In this document: positions 29,415-39,147 of the stretch, one piece after another | Numbering within the stretch: the stretch's first letter is position 1 | Layout of the letters: the number at the start of each line of letters is the position of its first letter | NCBI RefSeq assembly: GCF_003634045.1 | Contig: NZ_RBIM01000003.1 | Coordinates: forward strand, 474,640-538,639 | Source: Maricaulis maris | GTDB taxonomy: Bacteria > Pseudomonadota > Alphaproteobacteria > Caulobacterales > Maricaulaceae | DNA length: 64,000 bases | Direction: 5' to 3' | Made by a program: the position numbers and the translations under genes | Notes under the pieces: generated by a model | The model's database searches: none | What the model was told of the DNA's origin: nothing | What the model saw: only the letters and a program-made list of their open reading frames with translations

Positions 29415-31226
29415 CTAGCGATCCACTGACGGCCCTCCGGCTTCGGTTTCGGTCGTTTGCGCGACCACCTTGGTCGCATCGGCACCGGCCATCAGCCATT
29501 TGATGATCGGCGAGATGAGCAGCATCACGAGGGCGATCCCCATGCCGATCAGGCCGACATTCGAATAGACCTCGACATAGCCCGCCTTCGCAGCCGCGAC
29601 GTCGGTCAGCTGACCGCCGATCGTTTCTGCACCGGTCGAGGAGGCGATGATGCCGGCCAGGAAGTTGGACAGGCCGGAATAGAGGAACCAGGCCCCCATC
29701 GTCATGCCGACCACCTGCGGCGGTGCCAGCTTGGTCACGGCGGACAGGCCGACCGGCGATACCATCAGCTCACCCATGGTGTGGATCCAGTAGATGAGGA
29801 AGATGAAGTAGACCGCCGTCAGACCGGTTGCGCCACTCACACCCATGCCACCGACCAGCGTGTAGAAGCCAAGGCCGGCCATGAAGACACCGAGCGCAAA
29901 CTTGACCGGTGTGGACGGGTTCCAGCCCTTCTTGGCCAGGGCGATCCACAACCACGCCACCAGCGGCGCGAAGATGAAGATGAAGCCGGCATTGAGCGAC
30001 TGGAAGACCGGCGCCGGAACGGACCAGCCGAACATGGTGCGGTCGACCAAGCGGTCGGTGAACAGGTTCAACGAGGAGCCGGCCTGCTCGAACAGGGCCC
30101 AGAACGGGATCTGGGCGAGCACGAAATAGATCGCCGCGAACATCTTCTTGCGCTCATCACCCTGTGTCTTGGTAACCGCATAGGCGATCAGGACGAGGAA
30201 CATGATGATGCCAAGCCAGCCCGCGACATCCGCGAACATGTCAGGAAATTTCACGATCGCCATCGACACCAGGATGATGGCGATACCGGCCGCGTAGCAG
30301 GCCCATTCGACGTTCAGGAAGCCGAGAACCTTTTCCTTCAGCTTGGCCGGGTTCGGCGGCTCGGCGCGGCCTTCCAGCCAGGGCTGGAAGAAGAGGAAGG
30401 TCAAAAGACCGGCCAGCATGCCGATACCGGCAAGCCCGAAGCCCCAGGCCCATCCCCAGTAAATCCCGATGATGCCGACCGAGAAGGAGGCCAGGAAGGA
30501 ACCGAGATTGATGCCCATGTAGAAGATCGTGAAACCGGAGTCGCGACGCGTATCGCCAAGCCCGTAGAGCGAACCGACAATCGTCGAGATATTGGCTTTC
30601 AGGAAGCCGACGCCGGCAATGATGAAGGCCAGGGCCAGATAGAGGATGTTGACGAAGAGCTCTTCACGCTCGACCCGCGTCATGTCCGACGAGAACGGCA
30701 TTTCAGCCGGGAGGCCAACCACATCCGGCTCGGCCACCTGTAGCAGCGTGCCGCTGTCCGCGAAACTGATCTGCGACACAGCACCATCGGCTGCGATCAC
30801 GATCTGGTTCGCATCGCCACCCCGACCATCAAGCGTCAGCTCGTATTCAGCGCCCTGATAGTCGAAGACTTCCCGCGAACCGCTGCCCTCGAAGGCCATC
30901 AGGCCATGGCCGATGACCAGCAGGATGGCGCCATAGGTGACGGCTTTTCGCTGCCCGAGATAACGGTCAGCCAGCGTGCCGCCAATGATCGTCATGATGT
31001 AGACCAGCGCCGTATAGGCCCCGTACATGATGCCCGAACGCTCATCCGAGAACAGGAAGTGCTGTGTCAGGTAAATGATCAGCAGGCCGCGCATTCCGTA
31101 ATAGGAAAAGCGCTCCCACATCTCGGTCAGGAACAGGATGGCCAGCCCTTTCGGATGTCCGAAGAAGGAGGTGTCCTTGTTTTCATTGTTGGGTGCATTA
31201 CCCGGCGTTGCGGTGGTGTCCGTCAC
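29415..31226 (-). CDS. POT/PTR-family proton-dependent peptide transporter
   Basis: The 603-residue MFS protein carries the POT signature EMWERFSYYGMRGLLIIYL (ExxERFxYY) near residue 36, GGTLADRYLGQRKAV in the helix 2-3 loop, and GINLGSFLASF. About 14 helices are expected. A polar insert of about 65 residues sits near residues 115-190, unusually long for a loop there. It imports di- and tripeptides with protons. The start is GTG (31226) with GGGGAGAG upstream. It shares a terminator with the aspartic protease gene. Confidence 0.95.
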   Translation of the reverse strand: MTDTTATPGNAPNNENKDTSFFGHPKGLAILFLTEMWERFSYYGMRGLLIIYLTQHFLFSDERSGIMYGAYTALVYIMTIIGGTLADRYLGQRKAVTYGAILLVIGHGLMAFEGSGSREVFDYQGAEYELTLDGRGGDANQIVIAADGAVSQISFADSGTLLQVAEPDVVGLPAEMPFSSDMTRVEREELFVNILYLALAFIIAGVGFLKANISTIVGSLYGLGDTRRDSGFTIFYMGINLGSFLASFSVGIIGIYWGWAWGFGLAGIGMLAGLLTFLFFQPWLEGRAEPPNPAKLKEKVLGFLNVEWACYAAGIAIILVSMAIVKFPDMFADVAGWLGIIMFLVLIAYAVTKTQGDERKKMFAAIYFVLAQIPFWALFEQAGSSLNLFTDRLVDRTMFGWSVPAPVFQSLNAGFIFIFAPLVAWLWIALAKKGWNPSTPVKFALGVFMAGLGFYTLVGGMGVSGATGLTAVYFIFLIYWIHTMGELMVSPVGLSAVTKLAPPQVVGMTMGAWFLYSGLSNFLAGIIASSTGAETIGGQLTDVAAAKAGYVEVYSNVGLIGMGIALVMLLISPIIKWLMAGADATKVVAQTTETEAGGPSVDR

Positions 31227-31385
31227 GCGTCTCTCCCCAGTACCCGCCCCACGCGGGCTTTAAATCAAGCGCGCAATTGACCACGCGCAGGGGGAAGGCT
31301 CAAGCCTCTGGCTCGGCCTGTTGCATGGGAGCGCTACACATTTGGGTGTGCGCCGTTCATCCGGGGACGGAAGATGCCCTGAGTC

Positions 31386-32759
31386 CTAGTAGGCGCACTC
31401 GGTGAAGACCGGCTCGATCGAGCCACCCCACTCGCCCTTGAAACGCTCGACCAGGCCCTCGGCCCGTGTCACGCCAGTGCGGGCGATCTCGTCGAGATCA
31501 TCGAGGAAGAGCGCCTCGCTCTCGCCATGACCATTCATGCGAGCACGGGCGCGCAGGCCGGTGCGGGCAATGGCCAGCGCTTCTCGGGCAATGTCCTGCA
31601 GCGTGCCATCGCGGAAGGGCGTGTGCAGACCGGTCTTGGCCGCGCCGATGCGCAGCGCATTGCGCTCGGCTTCGGTCCAGTCCTTGACGAGGTCCCAGGC
31701 GGCATCAAGCGCCGTATTGTCGTAAAGCAGCCCGACCCAGAAGGCCGGCAGGGCGCACAGCGTGTTCCATGGTCCTGAATCAGCGCCGCGCATCTCGAGG
31801 AAGGTCTTCAACCGCACTTCCGGGAAGACGGTGGAGAGATGGTCTTCCCAATCGCTGATCACCGGCTTTTCGCCGGGCACCACATCGAGCTTGCCGTCGA
31901 GGAAGTCGCGGAAGGACTTGCCGGTGGCATCCTTGTACTCGCCGCCGCGCTTGACGAAATACATCGGCACGTCGAGCGCCCAGTCGCGGTATTGCTCATA
32001 GCCGAAGCCCTCGTCGAAGACGAAGGGCAGCATGCCGGTGCGGTTATTGTCGGTATCGGTCCAGACATGGGCCCGGTAGGACAGGAAGCCGTGCAGCCCG
32101 CCATCCTTGAAGGGCGAATTGGCAAACAGCGCCGTGGCCAGCGGCTGCAGGGCCAGCGAGACCCGGAACTTCTTGGCCATGTCGGCTTCGGTCGAGAAAT
32201 CCAGATTGGTCTGCACGGTGCAGGAGCGGAACATCATCTGATGCCCCATCGTGCCGACTTTCGGCATATAGGCCTTCATCAGCCCGTAGCGGGCCTTGGG
32301 CATCATCGGCGTCTCCTCCAGCGACCATTTCGGCGAAAAGCCGAGGCCGAGGAAACCGGCGCCGATCTCGTCGGCGACCTCGCGCACTTCGCGGAGATGC
32401 AAATTCACCTCGGCACAGGTCTGGTGGATGGTTTCCAGCGGCGCGCCGGACAATTCAAATTGCCCGCCCGGCTCCAGCGTGATCGAGGCGCCGTCGCGTT
32501 TCAGGGCAATCAACTCGCCACCCTCGCGCACCGGCTGCCAGCCGAACCGCTCCAGGCCCGACAGCATTTTCTCGACGCTCGGCCCGTCCGCGCGGAAGGC
32601 CAGCGGCGTATGATCGCCCAGGGCAAAACCGAATTTCTCGTGCTCGGTACCGATGCGGAAGGCCGTTTCAGGCTTCTCGCCGGCGGCAAAATAGGCCGTC
32701 AGCTGGTCGAGGCTTTCAATGGGAGCACCTTCGCCGCCCGAATTATACGTGCCGCTCAT
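31386..32759 (-). CDS. gshA: Glutamate-cysteine ligase, plant/alphaproteobacterial type
   Basis: Catalyses the first step of glutathione synthesis. The 457-residue product matches the GCS2/plant type: FRIGTEHEKFGF, LEPGGQFELSGAPLETIHQTC, MMFRSCTVQTNLDFS and ADSGPWNTLCALPAFWVGLLYD. The ATG at 32759 places the conserved start MSGTYNSGG; the longer frame to 32843 is not needed. It is 108 bases after rsmE on the same strand and may share its transcript. Glutaredoxin grxC is at the right end of the window. Confidence 0.95.
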   Translation of the reverse strand: MSGTYNSGGEGAPIESLDQLTAYFAAGEKPETAFRIGTEHEKFGFALGDHTPLAFRADGPSVEKMLSGLERFGWQPVREGGELIALKRDGASITLEPGGQFELSGAPLETIHQTCAEVNLHLREVREVADEIGAGFLGLGFSPKWSLEETPMMPKARYGLMKAYMPKVGTMGHQMMFRSCTVQTNLDFSTEADMAKKFRVSLALQPLATALFANSPFKDGGLHGFLSYRAHVWTDTDNNRTGMLPFVFDEGFGYEQYRDWALDVPMYFVKRGGEYKDATGKSFRDFLDGKLDVVPGEKPVISDWEDHLSTVFPEVRLKTFLEMRGADSGPWNTLCALPAFWVGLLYDNTALDAAWDLVKDWTEAERNALRIGAAKTGLHTPFRDGTLQDIAREALAIARTGLRARARMNGHGESEALFLDDLDEIARTGVTRAEGLVERFKGEWGGSIEPVFTECAY

Positions 32760-32867
32760 GCCAAGCGCCCCCGCCGTTTGAAAATGTCCGCAACAGATAT
32801 GGGGGCACTGCGTCTTGAACAAGGGCAAGACGCTGAGATTCACGGCGTTGTGACGCGGCTGGTCCGG

Positions 32868-33632
32868 CTAACGCCAATCCCCGCAAGCGCTCTGCCAGAT
32901 CGTCAAAGCTGCAATCGCCGCAGTTTCGGCCCGCAATATCCGCGGCCCAAGCGTCACCGGGATGACGTGATCGAGGGCGCGCAGGCGCTCGCGTTCGGCG
33001 GGTGAGAAACCGCCCTCGGGGCCGATCAGGATGGCGGCAGGTCGGCCGCCAACGCCGTCGAGGGCCGTGGCCATCGGCTGGCCGCGACCACGGGCGCCGC
33101 CCCAGGCCTCGTCCGCCTCATCCCCGCTCTCGTCACAGAAGATGATCACCCGGTCGGCTGGCCAGGCGTCGAGAACCTGGTCCAGCTTTTCAACATCGCG
33201 GATCTCCGGCAGGTCGAGACGTTCGGTCTGCTCGGCGGCCTCCTTGGCGATGGCCTGCAAGCGGTCGAACCTGATGCGGTCGGACTGGGTGCGCGCGGTG
33301 GTGACCGGACAGATCGCGGCGACGCCGAGCTCGGTCGCCTTCTCGATAATGAGCTCGGTCTTGGTCCGTTTGACCGGGGCAAAGAGCAGCCAGAGATCGG
33401 GCACGCCAAGCTGCGGTCTTGTCTGTTCGCCGACGGTCAATGCCGCCGCCTTTTTCGACGCGTGGGCGATGACTGCCGACCATTCCCCATCCGTGCCATT
33501 GAAGACGCGCACAACGTCGCCCTCGCCGCGGCGCATGACATTGATCAGATAATGCGCGTCCTCGCGCGACAGCGGCACGGCAGCGCCGACGCTGAGCGGC
33601 ACATCGAGGAAAAGGCGGGGATCAGTCGACAT
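32868..33632 (-). CDS. rsmE: 16S rRNA (uracil-1498-N3)-methyltransferase RsmE
   Basis: A SPOUT-class methyltransferase of 254 residues. The N-terminal PUA-like domain (about 1-75; AHYLINVMRRGEGD) is followed by the knotted domain (KTELIIEKATELGV) and the AdoMet loop ILIGPEGGFSPAERE and VTLGPRILRAETAA. It methylates U1498 of 16S rRNA. It is divergent from ubiA with a shared upstream region of about 100 bases. Confidence 0.95.
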   Translation of the reverse strand: MSTDPRLFLDVPLSVGAAVPLSREDAHYLINVMRRGEGDVVRVFNGTDGEWSAVIAHASKKAAALTVGEQTRPQLGVPDLWLLFAPVKRTKTELIIEKATELGVAAICPVTTARTQSDRIRFDRLQAIAKEAAEQTERLDLPEIRDVEKLDQVLDAWPADRVIIFCDESGDEADEAWGGARGRGQPMATALDGVGGRPAAILIGPEGGFSPAERERLRALDHVIPVTLGPRILRAETAAIAALTIWQSACGDWR

Positions 33633-33730
33633 GACACCGCTTTGACGGCGCGCACCCGCGACGTCAAGTCCCGCTGCCCGATACGCATTCCCGCCTTGAA
33701 TTGGCCCTCAGGCTTTGCCAAACACCTTTG

Positions 33731-34672
33731 ATGCAACTGAATTTCGACCGGCGAGTCGCCGACAGCCTGCCAACATCCTGGGTCGACCGCGCGCCGCTGG
33801 CGCTGCGTCCCTATCTGCGCCTGGCCCGTTATGACCGGCCGATCGGCTTCTGGCTGCTCGCCTTGCCGTGCTGGATGGGATTGATGCTCGCGCGGATCGG
33901 CGACGGCATTGCCGGTTACGACATCTGGCTGGCCGTCCTGTTCGGTATCGGCGCCGTTGCCATGCGCGGCGCCGGCTGCACCTATAACGACATCATCGAT
34001 CGCGATCTCGACGCCCGCGTCGCCCGCACCGCCGACCGGCCGCTGGCGGCGGGCACGGTGAGCCTGAAACAGGCCTGGGCCTTCCTCGGCGGACAAGCCC
34101 TGGTCGGCCTGATCGTCTTGGTGCAATTACCACTGATCGCCATTTTGGTCGGCCTCGCCTCGCTGCTGCTGGTCGCCGCCTATCCGTTCATGAAACGCAT
34201 CACCTGGTGGCCGCAGGCCTGGCTCGGCCTGACCTTCAACTGGGGCGTCCCGGTCGCCTATACCGCCGCCACCGGGCGGATCGATCCGGCCATGATCGTG
34301 CTCTATGTCGCCTGCGTCTTCTGGACGCTGGGTTATGACACGATCTATGCCCACCAGGACTCCGAGGACGACGCCTTGGTCGGTGTAAAATCGACCGCCC
34401 GCCTGTTCGGCGAAAGCTCGCAATACTGGGTCGCCGGCTTTTACGGCACCCACGCCATCCTGGTCGCACTGGCAATCTGGCTGAGCCAGGCCTCGCCCTG
34501 GATCGTCATCCCCTTCACCCTCTACACCGCCCACCTGTTCAACCAGGTGCGTCGGCTCGACATCGAGGATGGCGCGCGCTGCCTGGCCCTGTTCAAGGCC
34601 AATCGGACGACCGGCCTGCTGCTGGTTGCAACCTTTGCGACCGGCGCCCTGTTGACCGGATTAGCGATTTGA
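33731..34672 (+). CDS. ubiA: 4-hydroxybenzoate polyprenyltransferase
   Basis: Prenylates 4-hydroxybenzoate in ubiquinone synthesis. The 313-residue membrane protein has the first Asp-rich motif NDIIDRDLDARVARTADRP, the second motif DTIYAHQDSEDD, and the N-terminal RLARYDRPIGFWLLALPCW. About eight or nine helices are expected. The ATG at 33731 is preferred over an upstream TTG (33701). ubiD and ubiG lie further along the window. Confidence 0.96.
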   Translation: MQLNFDRRVADSLPTSWVDRAPLALRPYLRLARYDRPIGFWLLALPCWMGLMLARIGDGIAGYDIWLAVLFGIGAVAMRGAGCTYNDIIDRDLDARVARTADRPLAAGTVSLKQAWAFLGGQALVGLIVLVQLPLIAILVGLASLLLVAAYPFMKRITWWPQAWLGLTFNWGVPVAYTAATGRIDPAMIVLYVACVFWTLGYDTIYAHQDSEDDALVGVKSTARLFGESSQYWVAGFYGTHAILVALAIWLSQASPWIVIPFTLYTAHLFNQVRRLDIEDGARCLALFKANRTTGLLLVATFATGALLTGLAI

Positions 34673-34742
34673 CGTCAGGCCGGTGCGCTGGCTTGATGAA
34701 AGCGTGCGGCCCCGGGCGGCATAATCGTTCAGGATTCGTGTC

Positions 34743-36179
34743 ATGATATCAGCGTTTCGCAGCCTCGCCGGGTTCGCCCTCCTCCTCTGTGCCGGCCTGT
34801 GTGCCAGCCTGTGTGTCGCTCCCGTCATGGCCCAGCCCGCCACCGATGACGGGTTGCACATTCCGCTGCGCTATGAGCGGCTGGACAATGGCCTGCGGGT
34901 GGTCCTGGCCGAGGATCACACCGTGCCGACCGCGACCGTGGCCGTCTATTACGGCGTCGGCTACCGCAATGAACCGCGCGGCATGACCGGCTTTGCCCAC
35001 CTGTTCGAACATCTTTTCTTCGCCGGGTCGGACAATCTGCCGGAACCGGTCTTCTACTACTATATCTCCAATATGGGCGGCATCGCCAACGGCTCGACGC
35101 GACTGGATTTCACCAATTATTTCGGCGTGGTGCCGGCCAATGCCCTGGATGCCTATCTGTGGGCCGAGGCCGACCGGATGGCAACGCCGACGATCAACCT
35201 CCAGAACTTCCAGCGCGAGCGCGATGTCGTGCGCAACGAGATTTTCGTCAATGTCATCAACCAGCCCTATGGCGACTGGACCTGGATCGACCTGCCGATG
35301 GTGGCCAATGAAAATTGGCACAATGCGCATAATTTCTACGGCGATCTGAGCGATCTCGACGCGGCCACAGTCGCTGACGCGCGCGCCTTCTTCGAACAGT
35401 ATTACACCCCGCGCAACGCGGTGCTGGTGGTGGCTGGCAGTTTCGACAGCGATGACACGCTGGCCACGATCAACCGCTTTTTCGGTGACATTCCGGCCGG
35501 GCCGGACCTGCCGGACATCGACGTGTCGGAACCCCCGCAGCGGGCTGAAAAGCACAGCGTGATGACCGACCCGCTGGCCACCCTGCCGGGCCTTGCCATC
35601 GCCTACCACATGCCCGAACGCGGCACGCCGGAATATTTCGCGATGATCCTGATCGACCAGATCCTGGTTCGCGGCGGCAATGCCCGCCTGCGCCGGCGGC
35701 TGGTCGATGATCTGGGCTATGGCACCGCTGTCAGCGGCGGCATCAACCTGTTGGGCAATGTGTTCAACTATGACGGACCGATGTTGTGGACGGCCAGCAT
35801 CATCCATGATGACGCCATCGCGCCGGATGCGGTGCTCGGCGAGTTCGACACGGTGATCGAGGCATTGCGCCAGGAACCCGTCAGCGCCGAAACCCTGGCC
35901 AGCGCCCGCAGCAAATTCCTGACCGAATTCTATTCCCAGCTCGACTATTCCACCCGCTTCGGCGTGGTCGACCTACTCGCCAGCTTTGCCCTGTTCGACG
36001 ATGATCCGGGCCGCATCAACCGGATCGAGGACGGGTTCGAGCAAGTCACACCTGACCTGATCCTCGAGACGGCCCGGACCTGGCTGCGACCGGAAAACCG
36101 CACCGTGCTGGAACTCGTGCCCGGCGACGGGCGTCCGGTCGCCGCGTCGGCACGATCAGCTGAGGAGGCCGGACAATGA
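34743..36179 (+). CDS. M16 zinc peptidase, catalytic (pair 1)
   Basis: A 478-residue pitrilysin-family peptidase with a signal peptide (residues about 1-30). The inverted zinc motif HLFEH (HxxEH, about residue 86) is present, and the distal Glu lies in VVRNEIFVNVINQPYG. The two M16 halves are visible. It probably acts in the periplasm on peptides. Its stop overlaps the next gene by four bases; that gene is the inactive partner. The pair is repeated immediately downstream. Confidence 0.95.
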   Translation: MISAFRSLAGFALLLCAGLCASLCVAPVMAQPATDDGLHIPLRYERLDNGLRVVLAEDHTVPTATVAVYYGVGYRNEPRGMTGFAHLFEHLFFAGSDNLPEPVFYYYISNMGGIANGSTRLDFTNYFGVVPANALDAYLWAEADRMATPTINLQNFQRERDVVRNEIFVNVINQPYGDWTWIDLPMVANENWHNAHNFYGDLSDLDAATVADARAFFEQYYTPRNAVLVVAGSFDSDDTLATINRFFGDIPAGPDLPDIDVSEPPQRAEKHSVMTDPLATLPGLAIAYHMPERGTPEYFAMILIDQILVRGGNARLRRRLVDDLGYGTAVSGGINLLGNVFNYDGPMLWTASIIHDDAIAPDAVLGEFDTVIEALRQEPVSAETLASARSKFLTEFYSQLDYSTRFGVVDLLASFALFDDDPGRINRIEDGFEQVTPDLILETARTWLRPENRTVLELVPGDGRPVAASARSAEEAGQ

Positions 36180-37600
36180 TCGGTTCCCGAACCTTCCGCA
36201 CGACGGCCCTTGCCCTGCTGACCGGCTGGCTGGCCGTGACCGGCATCGCGGCCGCACAGGTCCCGGGCCGTGGTGCCACACCGCCGGCGCCGGGCGCGCC
36301 ACTGCCGTTTGAGCTGCCTGACACCCAGACTCTGGAGCTGGAGAACGGGCTCACCGTCACTTTCGTACCCTGGGGCATGACACCGACCATGGATGTGATC
36401 GTCTCGGTCCGGGCCGGCAATATTGATGATGGCCAGCAGACCTGGATTGCCGACCTCACCGGCGCCATGATCGACCAGGGCTTTGCCGGTCTCGACCAGG
36501 CCGGGATCGCCGACCGTTTCGCCGCCATGGGCGGCTCGCTCAACACCAGCGTCACCCAGTCCTCGACCCTGGTCGGTGCCTATGTGCTGGCCGAACATGG
36601 TGAAACCGCGCTTCATCTGATCGCCGACGCGGTCCGCCGGCCGGACTTTCCCGCAGAGGCGCTGGACCGGGTCCGCTCCGGATTGTCGCGTGATATTGAA
36701 CTGCGGCGCTCCGAGCCCGGCACGATGGCGTTCGCAACCGCCTTCCATTCGCTTTTCCCGGACGGCCATCCCTATCATTTGGCCCTGCCGCTCCCGGGCC
36801 AGGTCGATACCTATTCGATCGAGGATGTCCGGGCCTTCCACGCCGCCCATTTCAGCGCCGGACGCACCCATCTCTACATCGCCGGCCGCTTTGACACGGT
36901 GCGCATGGAAGCGGCCGTGCGCGACGCTTTTGGAGACTGGGCACGCGGCCCGGCCGATACGGCCCCGCAAGCCATCCCGGCACGCGGCCCGGTCGTACAT
37001 CTCGTCGACCGTCCCGGATCGGTTCAAACCACGGTACACCTCGTCTATCCGGTCGGTGCCATCACCTCCAAGGATGCCACCGCGATCACCGTGATGGACG
37101 CGGCGCTCGGCGGCGCCATTGCCTCCAGCATGCGCGAGGCCGGCTGGTCCTATTCGCCGGCCAGCTTCGTGCAGTGGACACGCGGTGGCGGCATGTGGAC
37201 CTATACCGATGATATCGACGCGCCGCGCACGGTCCTCGCCCTGACGACGGTGTTCGGCACCATTGCCTCGCTGCGCAATGATGTCTGGAATACCGAGAGC
37301 ACGCGCCGCTGGCTGGCCAGCCTGTTCGTGATGTCCTCCGGCTCTTCCTATGGCTTGTTGGAAAACCTGGCCCTGCGCGACGGGTTCGGCTTGGCGCATG
37401 ACTATCTCGACCAGCGCGTTCCCGCCCTGATGGGCGTCACCGACCGCGAAGTTGGCGCCGTCGCCGGCGCCTATCTGCGCGATGACCGTTTCACGCTGGT
37501 CATTGTCGGCGATCTGGACCGGTTCGAGAGGGATCTGCGGGCCATGCCGTCCCTGCGCCAGGCTGATATCCGGCGCCATGAGGCCGTCCCGACAGATTAA
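36176..37600 (+). CDS. M16 peptidase-like, non-catalytic partner (pair 1)
   Basis: The 474-residue product has an N-terminal signal (AVTGIAAAQ) and the M16 fold (QTLELENGLTVTFVPWG, then IADLTGAMIDQGFAGLDQ). The HxxEH zinc motif is absent: the corresponding helix has no His pair. Such paralogues form heterodimers with the active subunit in the bacterial M16B class. It starts with ATGA overlap to the catalytic gene, supporting an obligate pair. Confidence 0.92.
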   Translation: MIGSRTFRTTALALLTGWLAVTGIAAAQVPGRGATPPAPGAPLPFELPDTQTLELENGLTVTFVPWGMTPTMDVIVSVRAGNIDDGQQTWIADLTGAMIDQGFAGLDQAGIADRFAAMGGSLNTSVTQSSTLVGAYVLAEHGETALHLIADAVRRPDFPAEALDRVRSGLSRDIELRRSEPGTMAFATAFHSLFPDGHPYHLALPLPGQVDTYSIEDVRAFHAAHFSAGRTHLYIAGRFDTVRMEAAVRDAFGDWARGPADTAPQAIPARGPVVHLVDRPGSVQTTVHLVYPVGAITSKDATAITVMDAALGGAIASSMREAGWSYSPASFVQWTRGGGMWTYTDDIDAPRTVLALTTVFGTIASLRNDVWNTESTRRWLASLFVMSSGSSYGLLENLALRDGFGLAHDYLDQRVPALMGVTDREVGAVAGAYLRDDRFTLVIVGDLDRFERDLRAMPSLRQADIRRHEAVPTD

Positions 37601-37687
37601 AACTTGGTCATCATGGTTTGACCCGCCGACCGCCGGGCGCTTTGATAGTCCATCAGAGCGACTCTTGCAGTCTTGAGCGGGGATATC

Positions 37688-39121
37688 ATGAATTTTTACA
37701 AAAACTTGGCGACTGGAGCCAGCATTCTCCTGCTGGCCGCCTGCCAACCGGCCGGCGTGCCGGACGAGACGGCAACACCCGATACGCCCCGTGACACCGC
37801 CGCGGCAGAGTCCGCATTGTCGACCGAGTTCACGGTCGATGTCAGCTATCACCAGCTGGACAATGGCCTGCGCGTTGTTTTGTCCGAAGACGACAGCGTG
37901 CCGACCGCCACCGTGGCCGTCTATTACGGCGTCGGTTTCCGCAATGAGCCGCGCGGCCGCACCGGTTTCGCGCACCTGTTCGAACACCTCATGTTCGCCG
38001 GCTCGGAAAACCTGCCACACGGCGCCTTCGACACGCTGATCTACGGCAATGGCGGCGTAAACAACGGCTCCACTCGCTACGACTTCACCAACTATTATGA
38101 AGTCGTGCCGTCCAACGCCCTCAATGCCGTCTTGTGGGCCGAGGCCGACCGCATGCGCGCGCCCAATCTCGATGAGAGCCAGCTCGACAATCAGCGCGAG
38201 GTCGTGCGCAACGAGGTCTTCGTCAATGTCATCAACCAGCCCTATGGCGGCTGGATCTGGATCGACCTGCCGATGGCCGCCAATGAGAACTGGCACAATT
38301 CGCACAATTTCTATGGCGATCTGACCGATCTCGACGCCGCCAGCCTGGACGACGCGCAAGCTTTCTTCGACCAGTTCTACGCGCCCAATAATGCCGTCCT
38401 CGTGGTCGCCGGCGCGATCGACAAGGACGCGACACTGGCCATGATCGAGGACTTGTTCAGCGCCATCCCGGCCGGCGATGCCCTGCCCGAAATCGACACT
38501 TCGGAACCGCGTCAGGAAGAAGAAAAATTCGCGGTCCGCGAAGACGATCTGGCCAACCAGCCGGCCCTCGCGGTCGGCTATCACATGCCGGAACGCGGCA
38601 CACCGGAATACTATGCCATGATCCTGATCGACCAATTGCTGGTCCAGGGCGATGACAGTCGCCTCAACCAGTCACTGGTCAATGAGGAAGGCTTTGCCTC
38701 CGGGGTCTTCGGCGGCATCAACCTGCTGGGCAATGCCTTCAACTATAACGGCCCGATGCTGTGGACAGTCGGCATGATCCACGACAGCGAGTTCACGGTC
38801 TCCGACGTCATGACCTCGCTGGACGCGACCGTTGAAGGTGTCCGCACCGAGCTGGTCAGCGAAGCTGATGTCGAACGCGCCCGCACGAAGCTGCTTTCGG
38901 ATTTTTACGGCACCGTCGATACAGCCACCCGCTTCGGCCTCGTCGATCTTCTGGCCTCCTTCGCGATGTTTGATGACGATCCGAGCCGCATCAACCGCAT
39001 CACCGAAGGCTTTGAACAAGTGACGCCCGAACTGATCCGCGCCACGGCCCAGGAATATCTGCGTCCGAGCAACCGCACCGTGCTTGAAGTCCGCCTTGCG
39101 GACGAAGACGGTTCAGAATGA
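37688..39121 (+). CDS. M16 zinc peptidase lipoprotein, catalytic (pair 2)
   Basis: The 477-residue product is a close paralogue of the 34743 gene: VPTATVAVYYGVGFRNEPRG, then HLFEHLMFAGSENLP with the HxxEH zinc motif. Unlike pair 1 it has a lipobox (ILLLAAC, Cys about 19), so it should be membrane-anchored. The ATG at 37688 is favoured over TTG 37673. The spacing from pair 1 is 87 bases, so an internal promoter is possible. Its stop overlaps the ATG at 39118 of the next reading frame. Confidence 0.94.
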   Translation: MNFYKNLATGASILLLAACQPAGVPDETATPDTPRDTAAAESALSTEFTVDVSYHQLDNGLRVVLSEDDSVPTATVAVYYGVGFRNEPRGRTGFAHLFEHLMFAGSENLPHGAFDTLIYGNGGVNNGSTRYDFTNYYEVVPSNALNAVLWAEADRMRAPNLDESQLDNQREVVRNEVFVNVINQPYGGWIWIDLPMAANENWHNSHNFYGDLTDLDAASLDDAQAFFDQFYAPNNAVLVVAGAIDKDATLAMIEDLFSAIPAGDALPEIDTSEPRQEEEKFAVREDDLANQPALAVGYHMPERGTPEYYAMILIDQLLVQGDDSRLNQSLVNEEGFASGVFGGINLLGNAFNYNGPMLWTVGMIHDSEFTVSDVMTSLDATVEGVRTELVSEADVERARTKLLSDFYGTVDTATRFGLVDLLASFAMFDDDPSRINRITEGFEQVTPELIRATAQEYLRPSNRTVLEVRLADEDGSE

Positions 39122-39147
39122 TCAGGCCCCCGGAAGGAATGAGACAG

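Noticed and set aside
35945-38635. 896-codon open frame antisense to the M16 genes
   Set aside because: It is a by-product of high-GC codon use on the other strand; it lacks recognisable domains and a ribosome site, and the + strand genes have clear motifs. The same holds for long antisense frames opposite argS, the SPFH gene and ubiD.
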